The position numbers and the translations under genes were made by a program. From the NCBI GenBank assembly GCA_009909065.1, contig JAAANZ010000095.1, positions 1-64,000 on the forward strand: 64,000 nucleotides of DNA, given 5' to 3'. The DNA is from Alphaproteobacteria bacterium (GTDB lineage: Bacteria > Pseudomonadota > Alphaproteobacteria > Caulobacterales > Hyphomonadaceae). This document shows, piece by piece, positions 18,864 through 27,849 of this stretch (positions are counted from its first letter, which is position 1; each line of letters starts with the position of its first letter). The notes under the pieces were generated by a model that was given only the letters and a program-made list of their open reading frames with translations, was not told the origin of the DNA and ran no database searches.

Positions 18864-19133
18864 CTAGCGGCGGATGCCCAATTCACTGATGAGGTTGCGG
18901 TATCTCTCCTCATCCTTGCGCTTGACATAATCAAGCAGCTTGCGGCGCGAGGCCACCATTTTCAGCAGGCCCCTGCGCGAATGATTGTCCTTCGCATTGG
19001 TCTTGAAGTGCTCGGTCAGGTTGGTGATCCGTTCGGTCAGGATGGCCACCTGCACTTCGGGGCTGCCGGTATCGCCCTCTTCACGGGCGAATTTCCGGAT
19101 CAGTTCGGTCTTGCGTTGCGGTGTGATCGACAT
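18864..19133 (-). CDS. rpsO: 30S ribosomal protein S15
   Basis: The 89-aa protein has the standard S15 sequence: [30 protein letters not shown]-type start, the conserved H-F-K[12 protein letters not shown] segment and the [11 protein letters not shown] end. It binds 16S rRNA (h20-h22) early in 30S assembly. The start at 19133 gives canonical length; an in-frame ATG at 19151 would add six unconserved residues. No clear Shine-Dalgarno precedes either, which may reflect translational autoregulation as known for S15 elsewhere (inference). Confidence 0.98.
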   Translation of the reverse strand: MSITPQRKTELIRKFAREEGDTGSPEVQVAILTERITNLTEHFKTNAKDNHSRRGLLKMVASRRKLLDYVKRKDEERYRNLISELGIRR

Positions 19134-19322
19134 CGTCAACAGGTCTTTCATCTGCGCCCATCGGGCGTGTTGCTGTCAGGCCCGCGAGGGGCGGTCTTTC
19201 GGGGAGGGCGACAGATGTTCAGCGCGGGCCGGGATGTCGTCCAGCACCGGCTAGCATCCGTTGCTCGCCTCGGCCCCGGGGCTATCGCATTTTTTGCCTG
19301 TCCTGGGAAGGGGGGAAGGAAG

Positions 19323-21134
19323 TCATTCCAGCCTCGCCAGGCCGGCCAGCTCCTGCGACGGGCAGGGGTCGCCGCCGGGCTCGGTCGTGCGGGCCGTGTC
19401 CTCGAGCGCCCCGCGCGCCGTGTCGAAATCCAGTTCGCGGATCGCCTCATACTGGTGCAGGAAAACATGTCCGCTCAGTTCGTCGAGGAAATCGGTGCGT
19501 CTGAGACGATCCATGACGGGGCCCTTCACCTCCGACAGGTGCAGGGTCACGCCGGCATCCTTCAGGCGATGATTGATCGCTTCGAGACTTTCCAGCCCGC
19601 TGGCATCGATATGGTTCACCGCCGGGCACATGAGGATGAGATGCTCCAGGTCCGGCCGGGCGCCGAGAATGCAATAGATCGTATCCTCCAGGAAACGCGC
19701 ATTCGCGAAATAGAGGCTCTCATCGATGCGGACGGTCAGCACCCGCGGCGAGGTCACGACGCGATGGCGGTTCACATTGCGGAAATGATGCGTGCCGGGG
19801 ACCTGCCCGACAATCGCGAAATGCGGGCGCGAGGTGTTGTAGAGATGCAGGAAGAGCGACAGCGCGACACCGGTCGTGACGCCGAGTTCCACGCCGGCAC
19901 CAAGCGTGACGAGTATGGTCGCGGCCATGGCGGCGAAATCGCTTTTCGAATAGCGCCAGGTCGTGCGCACCGCCTTCAGGTCAACGAGGGTAAGAACCGC
20001 CACGATGATCGTCGCGGCGAGGACCGCCTGGGGCAGGTAAAACAGGAGCGGGGTGAGGAAGACGGTCGCCAGCCCGATCCCGATGGCGGTCAGCGCGCCC
20101 GCCGCCGGGGTCTGCGCGCCGGCATCGAAATTCACCGCCGAACGCGCCAGCCCGCCGGTGACCGGATAACCGCTGGACACACCCGCCGCGAGGCTCGCCG
20201 CGCCCAGGCCGATCAGCTCCTGGTTCGGATCGACGCGCTGGCGCTTCTTGGCGGCAAGAGTCTGGGCGACCGAAACCGATTCCACGAAGCCGATCAGGGC
20301 AATCAGCGCCGCCGAGCCGGCCAGCTGGCGCCAGACCTGTGCGTCAAAGGCCGGAAGGCCGATCTCCGGCAGGTCGCGCGGCACGTCGCGAAGAATGGCA
20401 ACGCCGCGGTCCTCCAGGCCAAGGCTCCAGACCGCCAGTATGCCTGCAATCACCGCGAAGACGGGCCCTGTGCGCGCAAGGATCGTCGCCGCCTGTTCGC
20501 TGAGCCCGGCCCCTTTCAGGAGACTCTTGAACCGCCCCCTCACCCAGAACAGGAAAGCCAGCGAGCCCCCGCCCACGACCAGTGTCGGAAGATTGGTGTC
20601 GGGCAGGTGAATGACCAGCGAATGGGTGATCTCGACGAGATTGTGGCCATGCGCCTCGATCCCGAGGATATGCTTGAGCTGGGAAGCGGCAATGATGATT
20701 CCGGAGGCGGTGATAAAGCCCGAGATCACCGGATGGCTGAGGAAATTGGCGAGAAATCCCATCCTGAACAGGCCCATGACCAGGAGGATAAGCCCCGAAA
20801 GCAGGGCGAGGATCAGTGCGGCCTGGACATAGGCTTCGCTGCCCGGCGCGGCGATCCGCCCGGCAGCTGCGGCTGTCATCAGCGAGAGGATCGCGACCGG
20901 CCCCACGGCCAGGGTCCGGCTGGTGCCGAAAAGGGCATAGGCAACCAGGGGCAGGATCGAGGCATATAGCCCGACCTGCGGGGGCAGGCCGGCCAGCAGC
21001 GCATAGGCCAGCGATTGCGGGATGAGCATGATCGTCACGATCAGCGCCGCGACGGAATCATTCAGCAAAGTGGAGGCGCGATAGTCGCGCCCCCATTCGA
21101 GCACCGGAAAGAACCGTGACAATGTTCGCAGCAT
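19323..21134 (-). CDS. SulP family anion permease with STAS domain
   Basis: The 603-aa inner membrane protein has a SulP transporter core with about 12-14 hydrophobic segments from residue 25 to 430 (LIPQSLAYALLAGLPPQVGLYAS is the family signature), then a cytosolic STAS domain at about 455-570 (LTVRIDESLYFANARF, HIDASGLESLEAI). SulP proteins move sulfate, bicarbonate or other anions. The substrate here is unknown, but the gene lies 48 nt downstream of a persulfide dioxygenase-like gene on the same strand. That favours sulfate or sulfite handling after sulfide oxidation (inference). Confidence 0.92.
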   Translation of the reverse strand: MLRTLSRFFPVLEWGRDYRASTLLNDSVAALIVTIMLIPQSLAYALLAGLPPQVGLYASILPLVAYALFGTSRTLAVGPVAILSLMTAAAAGRIAAPGSEAYVQAALILALLSGLILLVMGLFRMGFLANFLSHPVISGFITASGIIIAASQLKHILGIEAHGHNLVEITHSLVIHLPDTNLPTLVVGGGSLAFLFWVRGRFKSLLKGAGLSEQAATILARTGPVFAVIAGILAVWSLGLEDRGVAILRDVPRDLPEIGLPAFDAQVWRQLAGSAALIALIGFVESVSVAQTLAAKKRQRVDPNQELIGLGAASLAAGVSSGYPVTGGLARSAVNFDAGAQTPAAGALTAIGIGLATVFLTPLLFYLPQAVLAATIIVAVLTLVDLKAVRTTWRYSKSDFAAMAATILVTLGAGVELGVTTGVALSLFLHLYNTSRPHFAIVGQVPGTHHFRNVNRHRVVTSPRVLTVRIDESLYFANARFLEDTIYCILGARPDLEHLILMCPAVNHIDASGLESLEAINHRLKDAGVTLHLSEVKGPVMDRLRRTDFLDELSGHVFLHQYEAIRELDFDTARGALEDTARTTEPGGDPCPSQELAGLARLE

Positions 21135-21182
21135 GACGCGCCTCCCGCCCGGGCGGACCTGGCCGCCGCCCCGGCCTGCCTA

Positions 21183-22049
21183 TCAGAGCGCGTCGAGCGG
21201 GATCTTGATATAGCGCTGGCCATTATCCTCGGGCGGGGGCATCTCGCCGGCGCGCATGTTGATCTGTATCGAGGGCAGGATGAGGCGCGGCATGCCGAGG
21301 GTCGCATCGCGGGTCTCGCGCATGTTGACGAATTCGTCTTCGCTCACCCCGTCATGGACATGGATATTGTTTGCCCGTTCCTCGGCCACGGTGGTCTCCC
21401 AGCGATACTCGTCCCGGCCGGGCGCCTTGTAGTCATGGCACATGAACAGCCGGGTCTCCGGCGGCAGGGCGAGGACCTTCCGGATCGAACGGAAAAGCGT
21501 GCGGGCATCGCCGCCGGGAAAGTCGCAGCGCGCGGTGCCGAAATCCGGCATGAAGAGCGTGTCGCCGACAAAGGCCGCATCGCCGATCACATAGGTCATG
21601 CAGGCGGGCGTATGGCCGGGCGTGTGCATGGCATGGGCTTCCAGTTCACCAATCCTGAACACGTCGCCGTCCCGGAAAAGATGGTCGAACTGGCTGCCAT
21701 CGCGCTGAAACTGCGTGCCGGCATTGAAGATCTTGCCGAAAACATCCTGGACGGTCGTGATCTCGCTGCCGATGGCCAGCTTTCCGCCCAGCGTCTCCTG
21801 GATGTAGGGCGCTCCGGAGAGATGGTCGGCATGGACATGGGTTTCCAGGATCCATTCCAGGCTGAGGCCCTGCTCGCGGATATAGGCAATGATTTCGTCG
21901 GCCGAGTCCTTGCTGGTGCGCCCGGAGGCGGGATCATAATCCAGCACGCTGTCGATGACCGCGCAGGCCTTTGTGGCCGGATCGGTCACGACATAGCTAA
22001 CGGTGAAAGTCGGCTCGTCAAAGAAGGCCTGAACATGGGGCTTCTGCAT
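21183..22049 (-). CDS. MBL-fold persulfide dioxygenase-like protein (Blh/ETHE1 type)
   Basis: The 288-aa metallo-beta-lactamase-fold protein has H71-x-H73-x-D75-H76 (THVHADH), then HTPGHTPACM and GDTLFMPDFGTARCDFPGG. This pattern is typical of Blh proteins, relatives of ETHE1 that oxidise persulfides (GSSH) to sulfite. The start at 22049 has GGAG 6-7 nt upstream. An alternative ATG at 22085 lies inside the palindrome and is unlikely. It is first in a two-gene unit with the SulP permease. Its promoter region holds a perfect 10-bp-arm palindrome, a likely operator for a sulfur-responsive repressor (inference). Confidence 0.88.
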   Translation of the reverse strand: MQKPHVQAFFDEPTFTVSYVVTDPATKACAVIDSVLDYDPASGRTSKDSADEIIAYIREQGLSLEWILETHVHADHLSGAPYIQETLGGKLAIGSEITTVQDVFGKIFNAGTQFQRDGSQFDHLFRDGDVFRIGELEAHAMHTPGHTPACMTYVIGDAAFVGDTLFMPDFGTARCDFPGGDARTLFRSIRKVLALPPETRLFMCHDYKAPGRDEYRWETTVAEERANNIHVHDGVSEDEFVNMRETRDATLGMPRLILPSIQINMRAGEMPPPEDNGQRYIKIPLDAL

Positions 22050-22081
22050 TTTCGACTCCGTCACAATTCGGGTTGAACCTT

Positions 22082-22116
22082 GCATTTTAGAGTATTCTAA
22101 AATGCCTCGATTTCAA
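22082..22116 (-). promoter_or_regulatory. Promoter with perfect palindromic operator upstream of the blh-sulP unit
   Basis: GCATTTTAGA and TCTAAAATGC form a perfect inverted repeat with a 4-nt centre (22082-22105). On the minus strand TTGAAA (22116-22111) and TACTCT (22094-22089), 16 nt apart, make a plausible -35/-10 pair whose -10 falls inside the palindrome. A bound protein would block transcription. The layout fits an ArsR-family persulfide sensor of the BigR/SqrR kind, but no regulator gene is nearby. Confidence 0.65.
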
Positions 22117-22143
22117 TCCGGGTGCGACAAACAGGCTACCGTT

Positions 22144-22623
22144 TCAGGCAGCCGAGACATTTGACGTGGTCGGACAGAGAATGGCGCACACCTCTTCATG
22201 CGTTGACACCTCGCGCAACTTGTCACGAATACTCGACTGGCGCAGCGCCCGGCTGACCTGGGCCAGCGCCCGAAGATGATCGGCCCCGGACGCCAGCGGT
22301 GCCAGCAGCATGAAGACGATATCGCAGGGGCGCTCGTCAATCGCGTCGAAATCGACGCCTTCCTTTAGACGCAGATAGGCGCCGATGGGAGCGCTGACCT
22401 GTTTCAGGCGCGCATGGGGGATCGCCACACCGTCGCCAACGCCGGTGGACCCGAGTTGCTCACGTTCCATGACCGCATCGACGATCTCGCGCGCACTCAC
22501 GGTTTCCCCGAGCTTGCCGGCCAGCGCCTCGGCCAGAAGCAGGATAGCCTGCTTGCGGCTCGAAGCGTCGGCAAGTGGGAGAATCACCCCGCCATTCAAC
22601 AGGGAAGAAAGATCGATAGCCAT
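22144..22623 (-). CDS. ptsN: PTS IIA-like nitrogen regulatory protein
   Basis: The 159-aa EIIA-Ntr protein carries phosphoryl-accepting histidine H70 in GVAIPHAR and a typical mannitol/fructose IIA fold. It is the end of the nitrogen phosphotransferase relay (PtsP-NPr-EIIA-Ntr), which tunes potassium and nitrogen homeostasis. The start MAIDLSSLLNGGVILPL at 22623 matches the family; the open frame continues 27 codons upstream without similarity. It lies 34 nt after hpf in the conserved rpoN-hpf-ptsN order. Confidence 0.95.
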   Translation of the reverse strand: MAIDLSSLLNGGVILPLADASSRKQAILLLAEALAGKLGETVSAREIVDAVMEREQLGSTGVGDGVAIPHARLKQVSAPIGAYLRLKEGVDFDAIDERPCDIVFMLLAPLASGADHLRALAQVSRALRQSSIRDKLREVSTHEEVCAILCPTTSNVSAA

Positions 22624-22657
22624 GACGGATTCCCGGTCGGCGCGTATTCGTGCGCAT

Positions 22658-23266
22658 TCAGCTGGTTTCGGCCACGCCGGGATCAACCCAGCCGATATGG
22701 CCATCTGGACGGCGGTACACCATGTTCAGCCCATTATGCCTTGCATTGCGAAACATCAAGGCTGGAGCCTCCCCGAGCTCGAGCTGCATGACGGCTTCCG
22801 AAACGGTCATGGTGCGGATCGAGGCGTTTCCTTCCGCCACGGTCAGCGGTCCCTGATCGGCGCCATTCTCCTGAGAGAGCGCTTCGTCTGCCTCGTCGAG
22901 AGCTTCCTCCTCGTTCGCCTGCAGAATGAAGGCGCTTGCCGGTTCGCTTGGCATGGGCTGGCGGCCCGGGCGGTGATGGTCTTTCAGGCGACGCTTGTAG
23001 CGGCGCACGCGTTTCTCGATCTTGCCGAGGGCGCCTTCTACCGCGCCATAGGGTTCATCGCCCTGGTTGACTGCGTGAAGGATGATCCCGGAGGGCAGAT
23101 GCACATTCAAGTCAACCTCGAACAGATACCCCTCCTTCGTCACGGTCACATGGGCATCGCCTGACCGGTCGAAATACTTGGTAACGGCCGCTTCCAGACC
23201 CGCGGAGATCCGCTCCTGCAGGGCCTCGCCCAACTGCATGTTCTTGCCGGCGATCTTGATCTGCAA
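22658..23266 (-). CDS. hpf: Long-form ribosome hibernation promoting factor
   Basis: The 202-aa protein has an N-terminal S30AE/YfiA ribosome-binding domain (about 1-105: LQIKIAGKNMQLGEALQERI and ALGKIEKRVRRYKRRLKDH) and a C-terminal dimerisation domain (about 148-198: RTMTVSEAVMQLELGEAPALMFRNA). This marks the long form that makes 100S ribosome dimers in stationary phase. The start is a TTG at 23266: GGAG lies 7 nt upstream and the resulting N-terminus aligns with family starts (MQIQISGK type). Starting at the internal ATG (M10) would delete the first beta strand. It lies between rpoN and ptsN. Confidence 0.95.
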   Translation of the reverse strand: MQIKIAGKNMQLGEALQERISAGLEAAVTKYFDRSGDAHVTVTKEGYLFEVDLNVHLPSGIILHAVNQGDEPYGAVEGALGKIEKRVRRYKRRLKDHHRPGRQPMPSEPASAFILQANEEEALDEADEALSQENGADQGPLTVAEGNASIRTMTVSEAVMQLELGEAPALMFRNARHNGLNMVYRRPDGHIGWVDPGVAETS

Positions 23267-23357
23267 TTTGGTACTCCGTGTCTGCGATATGACGCCCGGC
23301 ATGGTGCGCCGAAAACGGGAAAAACGCAAAACCCGGCGCCCATGAGCCCGGGGCGGC

Positions 23358-24848
23358 TCAGGCGCTCTGCTGCATTCGCCGCCGGCGCTGCACAGAGGAG
23401 GGAATATTGAGGCTTTCGCGATACTTGGCCACGGTACGGCGGGCGATGTCGACACCATAGCCGGTGAGGATCTCGACGATCTGGTCGTCGGACAGGACAT
23501 TGGCGGCGGTTTCCGTCTCGATGAGCCCCTTGATCCGGTGGCGCACCGCCTCGGCCGAATGCGCATCGCCGCCGCCGGTGGACGGGATCGCGGCGGAGAA
23601 GAAATATTTCAGTTCGAATAGACCGCGCGGCGTCGACATGTATTTGTTGGATGTCACCCGGCTGACGGTGGATTCATGCATCTCGATCGCATCGGCAACC
23701 TGTTTCAGGTTGAGCGGGCGCAGATGCGCCACCCCATGGGCGAAGAATGCATCCTGCTGGCGCACCAGTTCGCTGGCCACTTTCAGGATCGTGCGCGCGC
23801 GCTGGTCGAGCGACTTGATCAGCCATGTCGCATTGGCCGCACACTCGGAAATGAAATCCCTGTCATTCTCGCGCATGGGCAGGGCCGACACCTCGGCATA
23901 ATAGGCCTTGTCCATGAGAACGCGCGGCAGCGTCTCCGAATTCAGCTCCACCGCGAAACGCCCGTCCGGCAGCTCGCGCACGAACACGTCCGGGGCGACC
24001 GCCACGGCGGTATCGCTGGCAAAGCCGGCGCCGGGGCGCGGGGTCAGTTCGCGCAATTCCTCGATCATGTCGCGCACATCGGCCTTGTCGACGGCGCAGA
24101 TCGCGCTCAGCGCCTGCAGGTCGAACTTCGCCACCAGGTCGAGATTCTCGACCAGCGCCGCCATGGCCGGATCGTGGCGGTCACGCTCCTGGAGTTGCAG
24201 GCGCAGGCATTCGGGCACCGAGCGGGCCATCGCCCCCGTCGGGTCGAAGCCCTGGCAGAATTCCAGGACCCGCAGGACCGTCGCTTCATCGGTGCCCAGT
24301 GCGGCCGCGACCTCTGCGGGTTCGGCCCGGCAATAGCCGCCCTCGTCAGTCTCATCGATGAGGCGGGCCGCGATCAGCCGCTCGGCCGGGTCCAGGCCGG
24401 CCAGGTTGAGCTGGCTCAGCAGATGGTCTCGCAGGGTGGTTTCGCCGGTCGCGACGCCCTCGAAATCGAAATTCTCGCCGTTTCCGCCCGCGCCGACGCC
24501 CGACCAGTCGGTCTGCGCCGAGGGCCCGCTCGCCGCGCTGGTATCAGAACCGGTAGCGCCCTCGAAGACATCCTCGCTGGGCGCATCCAGCGCCTCGCGC
24601 GCCTCGTTCAGGCCGCTCGTTTCATCGAGTGTCAGGCTGTCGCGCCGCGATTCCGCTTCGTCGCCGGACCGATCGCCGCCCTCCTCGCCGTCGCCGGCCT
24701 TCAGGAGCGGATTGCGCTCGATTTCGGCTTCGACGAATTCGGCCAGCTCGATATTGGACAATTGCAGCAGCTTGATCGCCTGCTGAAGCTGGGGGGTCAT
24801 GACCAGAGACTGGCTCTGGCGAAGATCAAGGCGCTGATTGATGCTCAT
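23358..24848 (-). CDS. rpoN: RNA polymerase sigma-54 factor
   Basis: The 496-aa protein has a Q/L-rich activator-interacting region I at the N-terminus (LRQSQSLVMTPQLQQAIKLLQ), an acidic region II, the core-binding domain, a helix-turn-helix segment (MHESTVSRVTSNKYM), and the C-terminal RpoN box ARRTVAKYRESL that reads the -24 element. It starts at the conserved MSINQRLDLRQSQ. Its start is 4 nt downstream of the lptB stop, so the two are co-transcribed, a known alphaproteobacterial arrangement. It directs nitrogen and other enhancer-dependent genes. Confidence 0.98.
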   Translation of the reverse strand: MSINQRLDLRQSQSLVMTPQLQQAIKLLQLSNIELAEFVEAEIERNPLLKAGDGEEGGDRSGDEAESRRDSLTLDETSGLNEAREALDAPSEDVFEGATGSDTSAASGPSAQTDWSGVGAGGNGENFDFEGVATGETTLRDHLLSQLNLAGLDPAERLIAARLIDETDEGGYCRAEPAEVAAALGTDEATVLRVLEFCQGFDPTGAMARSVPECLRLQLQERDRHDPAMAALVENLDLVAKFDLQALSAICAVDKADVRDMIEELRELTPRPGAGFASDTAVAVAPDVFVRELPDGRFAVELNSETLPRVLMDKAYYAEVSALPMRENDRDFISECAANATWLIKSLDQRARTILKVASELVRQQDAFFAHGVAHLRPLNLKQVADAIEMHESTVSRVTSNKYMSTPRGLFELKYFFSAAIPSTGGGDAHSAEAVRHRIKGLIETETAANVLSDDQIVEILTGYGVDIARRTVAKYRESLNIPSSVQRRRRMQQSA

Positions 24849-24852
24849 GGGT

Positions 24853-25587
24853 CTATGCCGCAAACCTGTCGCCAAGATAAACGCGCCGCACTTCTTCATT
24901 GCGCAGCACCATTTCGGGAGGCCCGTCAAACAGGACCTCGCCATCATACATCACATAGGCGCGATCGACGATCTCCAGTGTCTCGCGAACCTGATGGTCG
25001 GTGACGAGGACACCGAGGCCGCGTTGCTTCAGGTAGCGGACCAGGTCGGAGATGTCCGAGATCGCCAGCGGGTCGATCCCCGTAAAGGGTTCGTCGAGCA
25101 ACATGAAACTCGGCCGCGAAGCCAGTGCGCGCGCAATCTCGACACGTCGGCGCTCGCCGCCCGATAGCGAGGTGGCCGACTGCTCGCGCAGGTGCGCGAT
25201 ATGCAGTTCCTCGAGCAGCGCATTGACCTGTTCAGCCCGCCGGGCGCGGTCCTTCTCGAACAGTTCGACCACGGCCATGACATTTTCCTCGACGCTCATG
25301 CCGCGGAAGATGGAAGCCTCCTGAGGCAGGTAGCCCATGCCCAGGCGCGCACGCTGATACATCGGGAGCGCCGTCACATCCTCGCCGTCGATCCGGATGG
25401 TGCCCGAATCGGCGCCGATCAGGCCCATGATCATGTAGAAACAGGTGGTCTTGCCGGCGCCGTTGGGACCGAGGAGGCCCACAATCTCGCCGCGGGAGAG
25501 GCGAACGGAGACATCGCGCACGACCTGGCGCTTCCCGAAGCTCTTGCCGAGCGCCTCGACAACCAGACCTTCCGCGCTGTCAGTCAT
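24853..25587 (-). CDS. lptB: LPS export ABC transporter ATPase
   Basis: The 244-aa ATPase of the Lpt bridge powers extraction of lipopolysaccharide from the inner membrane with LptFG and LptC. Walker A GPNGAGKTT, Q-loop region YLPQEASIFRGMSVEENV, signature LSGGERRR, Walker B FMLLDEPF and the H-loop VTDHQ are all present. Of two adjacent ATGs (25590 and 25587) the second has AGGAG at better spacing. It lies between lptA and rpoN. Confidence 0.96.
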   Translation of the reverse strand: MTDSAEGLVVEALGKSFGKRQVVRDVSVRLSRGEIVGLLGPNGAGKTTCFYMIMGLIGADSGTIRIDGEDVTALPMYQRARLGMGYLPQEASIFRGMSVEENVMAVVELFEKDRARRAEQVNALLEELHIAHLREQSATSLSGGERRRVEIARALASRPSFMLLDEPFTGIDPLAISDISDLVRYLKQRGLGVLVTDHQVRETLEIVDRAYVMYDGEVLFDGPPEMVLRNEEVRRVYLGDRFAA

Positions 25588-25694
25588 CATCGTCTCCTCA
25601 CCGCGGCGGGGCCGCCTTGCGATCATGGTCTAGCCCGGCCTTGCTTAAGATCGCTTTAGGCGGACCCGTCAATTTCTCCCGACCTGCAGGGGCC

Positions 25695-26246
25695 TTATTC
25701 CTCCCGGCCGGCCGCCGCGGATTCCGGCTCGGCCTCGCCGTTCGGGATGATCAGCATCTGCACGCGGCCCTCGCCGCCGCGCAGCGTCGAGCGTCCTTCG
25801 GGCACATTGATCACCAGCCTTTCCCCGCGCGCGACATCCTCGCCGCGCACAAGCACGACCTCCCCGGTCAGCGTGATCGTCTCGCTCGCGGCGTCATAGC
25901 TGCCCGAATTGCCGGTCGCCTTCAGGTCCGGCGTGATGTAATAGACATTACCATCGGCGAGCATTTTCTCGATCTCGCCGAAGCCGCCGCCAATACCGGC
26001 CTGCGGGCCGCCCTGCCGGCTGGCATAATTGAGTGTGACCTTGTCGGCGCGCAGGCGCGCATCGCCCTGGATGATATCAACATTGCCGATGACGACGACG
26101 CGCTGCTCGCGCTCATAGACCGAGGAATTGTCGGCATTCACACGGATCGGGCCGCCTTCGGAGGACAATTGCCCCATGGCCGGCGGCACGACGGCGCACA
26201 AACCGGCCATGAGGCCCGCCGCGCGCAGGATTGAACTAGCCTTCAT
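25695..26246 (-). CDS. lptA: LPS transport periplasmic protein
   Basis: The about 183-aa periplasmic protein has a signal peptide (MKASSILRAAGLMAGLCAVVPPAMG) and an OstA/LptA beta-jellyroll pattern (IRVNADNSSVYEREQRVVVIGNVDIIQGDARLRADKVTLNY). It forms the bridge that carries LPS to LptDE. The start is ambiguous: ATG at 26246 gives the cleanest signal peptide, ATG at 26255 adds three residues. GAGG is 12 or 3 nt away respectively. It overlaps the end of lptC by about 11 nt. The C-terminal tail is acidic (NGEAEPESAAAGREE). Confidence 0.93.
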   Translation of the reverse strand: MKASSILRAAGLMAGLCAVVPPAMGQLSSEGGPIRVNADNSSVYEREQRVVVIGNVDIIQGDARLRADKVTLNYASRQGGPQAGIGGGFGEIEKMLADGNVYYITPDLKATGNSGSYDAASETITLTGEVVLVRGEDVARGERLVINVPEGRSTLRGGEGRVQMLIIPNGEAEPESAAAGREE

Positions 26247-26949
26247 TGAGATCATCACCCTCGTCTTGGCCCTCGCCTGGCGGCGTCGGCTCCGCTGCGG
26301 GCGCCTCTGCCTGTGTGTCTTCCGGGACGAATGTGATCTCCACATTTCCCCGGAATTTGATGACATCCCCATTCTCGAGAATCTCATAACTGTCGGAACG
26401 AATATCACCGACCGGACCGTATCCCCGCAAGGGCTCGAGACCCTCGATCCGCGCCTCGCTGACATGGAAGCGCGCCTCGCTGGTGCGGAAACGGTATCCG
26501 GCTGCGTCTTCCACGCGCACATCCCTGTAAAGATCCAGCGTTTCCGTCACCCGGTTGTAAACGCCCTCCGGCGCGGTCACCTCGCTGCCGATATCATCGA
26601 CAAGCCTCGGATTGACCAGGTCGATGACATTCTCGTCCGCGCGCCGGCGCTGGGCACTGTCAGCCGTGATCACATAGGCCCGCCCTTCCCCGTCCCGGCC
26701 GGTGAAGCGCGGATTGATCATGGTCACGATCTCGTTGGACCGGAAGGCCTTTCGTTCGCCCGACAGCCCGGCCACGGCATTGCGAACCACGTGACCGGCC
26801 AGAAGGCCGATCGAGATCGCCGCGCCGGCCACGAAAACCATCCTCATCAGCCGGACCAGGTCCGAGCGCCGGCGCGCCTGCTCCAGGGTGAGCTGGCGCC
26901 TCGGGGCCCAGGCGAAATCGCCGGGATTGGCTGTGTCTCGGGCGCTCAT
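26236..26949 (-). CDS. lptC: LPS export system protein
   Basis: The 237-aa bitopic inner membrane protein has one TM helix (about 37-60: MVFVAGAAISIGLLAGHVV) followed by a periplasmic beta-jellyroll LptC domain (ENVIDLVNPRLVDDIGSEVTAPEGVYN, DLYRDVRVEDAAGYRFRT) and an acidic, proline-rich tail. The length exceeds enteric LptC (about 190 aa), as is common in alphaproteobacteria. It hands LPS from LptBFG to LptA and precedes lptA with overlapping ends. Confidence 0.92.
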   Translation of the reverse strand: MSARDTANPGDFAWAPRRQLTLEQARRRSDLVRLMRMVFVAGAAISIGLLAGHVVRNAVAGLSGERKAFRSNEIVTMINPRFTGRDGEGRAYVITADSAQRRRADENVIDLVNPRLVDDIGSEVTAPEGVYNRVTETLDLYRDVRVEDAAGYRFRTSEARFHVSEARIEGLEPLRGYGPVGDIRSDSYEILENGDVIKFRGNVEITFVPEDTQAEAPAAEPTPPGEGQDEGDDLNEG

Positions 26950-27068
26950 GACTCTTTGTCGTTGTCAGTCCGCTAAAATGGATCGTGATCAGTCCTTAGA
27001 CAAACATGGCCGGTTGCGAAAGCGGTGATAGGATGACGCTTTGGTCAGGTGCCGGCAGGCCTCCGCCG

Positions 27069-27686
27069 TCAGCCGCCATGCGAGAAAATGTCGCTATGGG
27101 CCCAGCCGGCCAGGTCCAGATCGGCCCGAATGGGCAGGAATTCGAAGCAGGATTGCGCCAGCGACAGGCGGTTCTCCCGGGCCAGCATCGCTTCAAGCCC
27201 GTCCTTGATGGCGTGCAGGTGGAGCACGTCCGCGGCCGCATATTCAAGCTGGGCCTCGCTCAGCGTCTGCGCGCCCCAGTCCGAGCTTTGCTGGGCCTTG
27301 GACAGGTCGATCCCGGCAATCTCGCGCGCGACATGCTTGAGGCCATGCTGATCGGTATAGGTGCGCGCCAGCTTCGAGGCGATCTTGGTGCACCAGACCG
27401 GCGCGCAGGTGATGCCCAGCCAGTGTTTCATCATTGCAATGTCGAAACGGCCATAGTGAAAGATCTTCAACCGCTGCGGGTCGCCGAGCAGCGACTTGAG
27501 ACGGGGGCAATCATAGCTGCGTTCGAGATGCACGATATGGGCCTGGCCATCGCCGGCGGACATCTGCACCACGCACAGCGCATCACGAAAGGGATCGAGC
27601 CCCATGGCCTCGGTGTCGACGGCGATTTCGCGGCCCAGATCAACACTGTCGGGCAGGTCACCCTTATGAAAGAAAATATCGCTCAA
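27069..27686 (-). CDS. Short ribonuclease D-like 3'-5' exonuclease
   Basis: The 205-aa DEDDy exonuclease domain alone, without the HRDC domains of full RNase D. Active-site residues: D24 and E26 (AVDTEA), D82 (GRFD), and Y149 with D153 (YAAAD). It probably trims tRNA or other small RNA 3' ends. The start is a TTG at 27686, with AGGG and GGAG just upstream; the first internal ATG would remove the catalytic DxE motif, so TTG is required. It lies 119 bp upstream of lptC on the same strand, a frequent alphaproteobacterial neighbour. Confidence 0.9.
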   Translation of the reverse strand: MSDIFFHKGDLPDSVDLGREIAVDTEAMGLDPFRDALCVVQMSAGDGQAHIVHLERSYDCPRLKSLLGDPQRLKIFHYGRFDIAMMKHWLGITCAPVWCTKIASKLARTYTDQHGLKHVAREIAGIDLSKAQQSSDWGAQTLSEAQLEYAAADVLHLHAIKDGLEAMLARENRLSLAQSCFEFLPIRADLDLAGWAHSDIFSHGG

Positions 27687-27849
27687 GACCCTTGAACTCC
27701 ACGCAGATTTGCTTCTTGCAGTCCGATCTTATGCCGAAACATCCCCCGATCGGCCAGAGGCATGAGCGATCCGCAAGGGAATTTTTCCCCGTCCGCGGGT
27801 GGCGCGAGCCCGGCCGGCTACCTAGTATCCTCTGTCAATGGAGGCGGCG

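Noticed and set aside
16469-18889. 806-codon open frame on the + strand opposite pnp
   Set aside because: Shadow frame from GC-rich codon bias; low-complexity R/H/G-rich protein with no family features, while pnp is certain.
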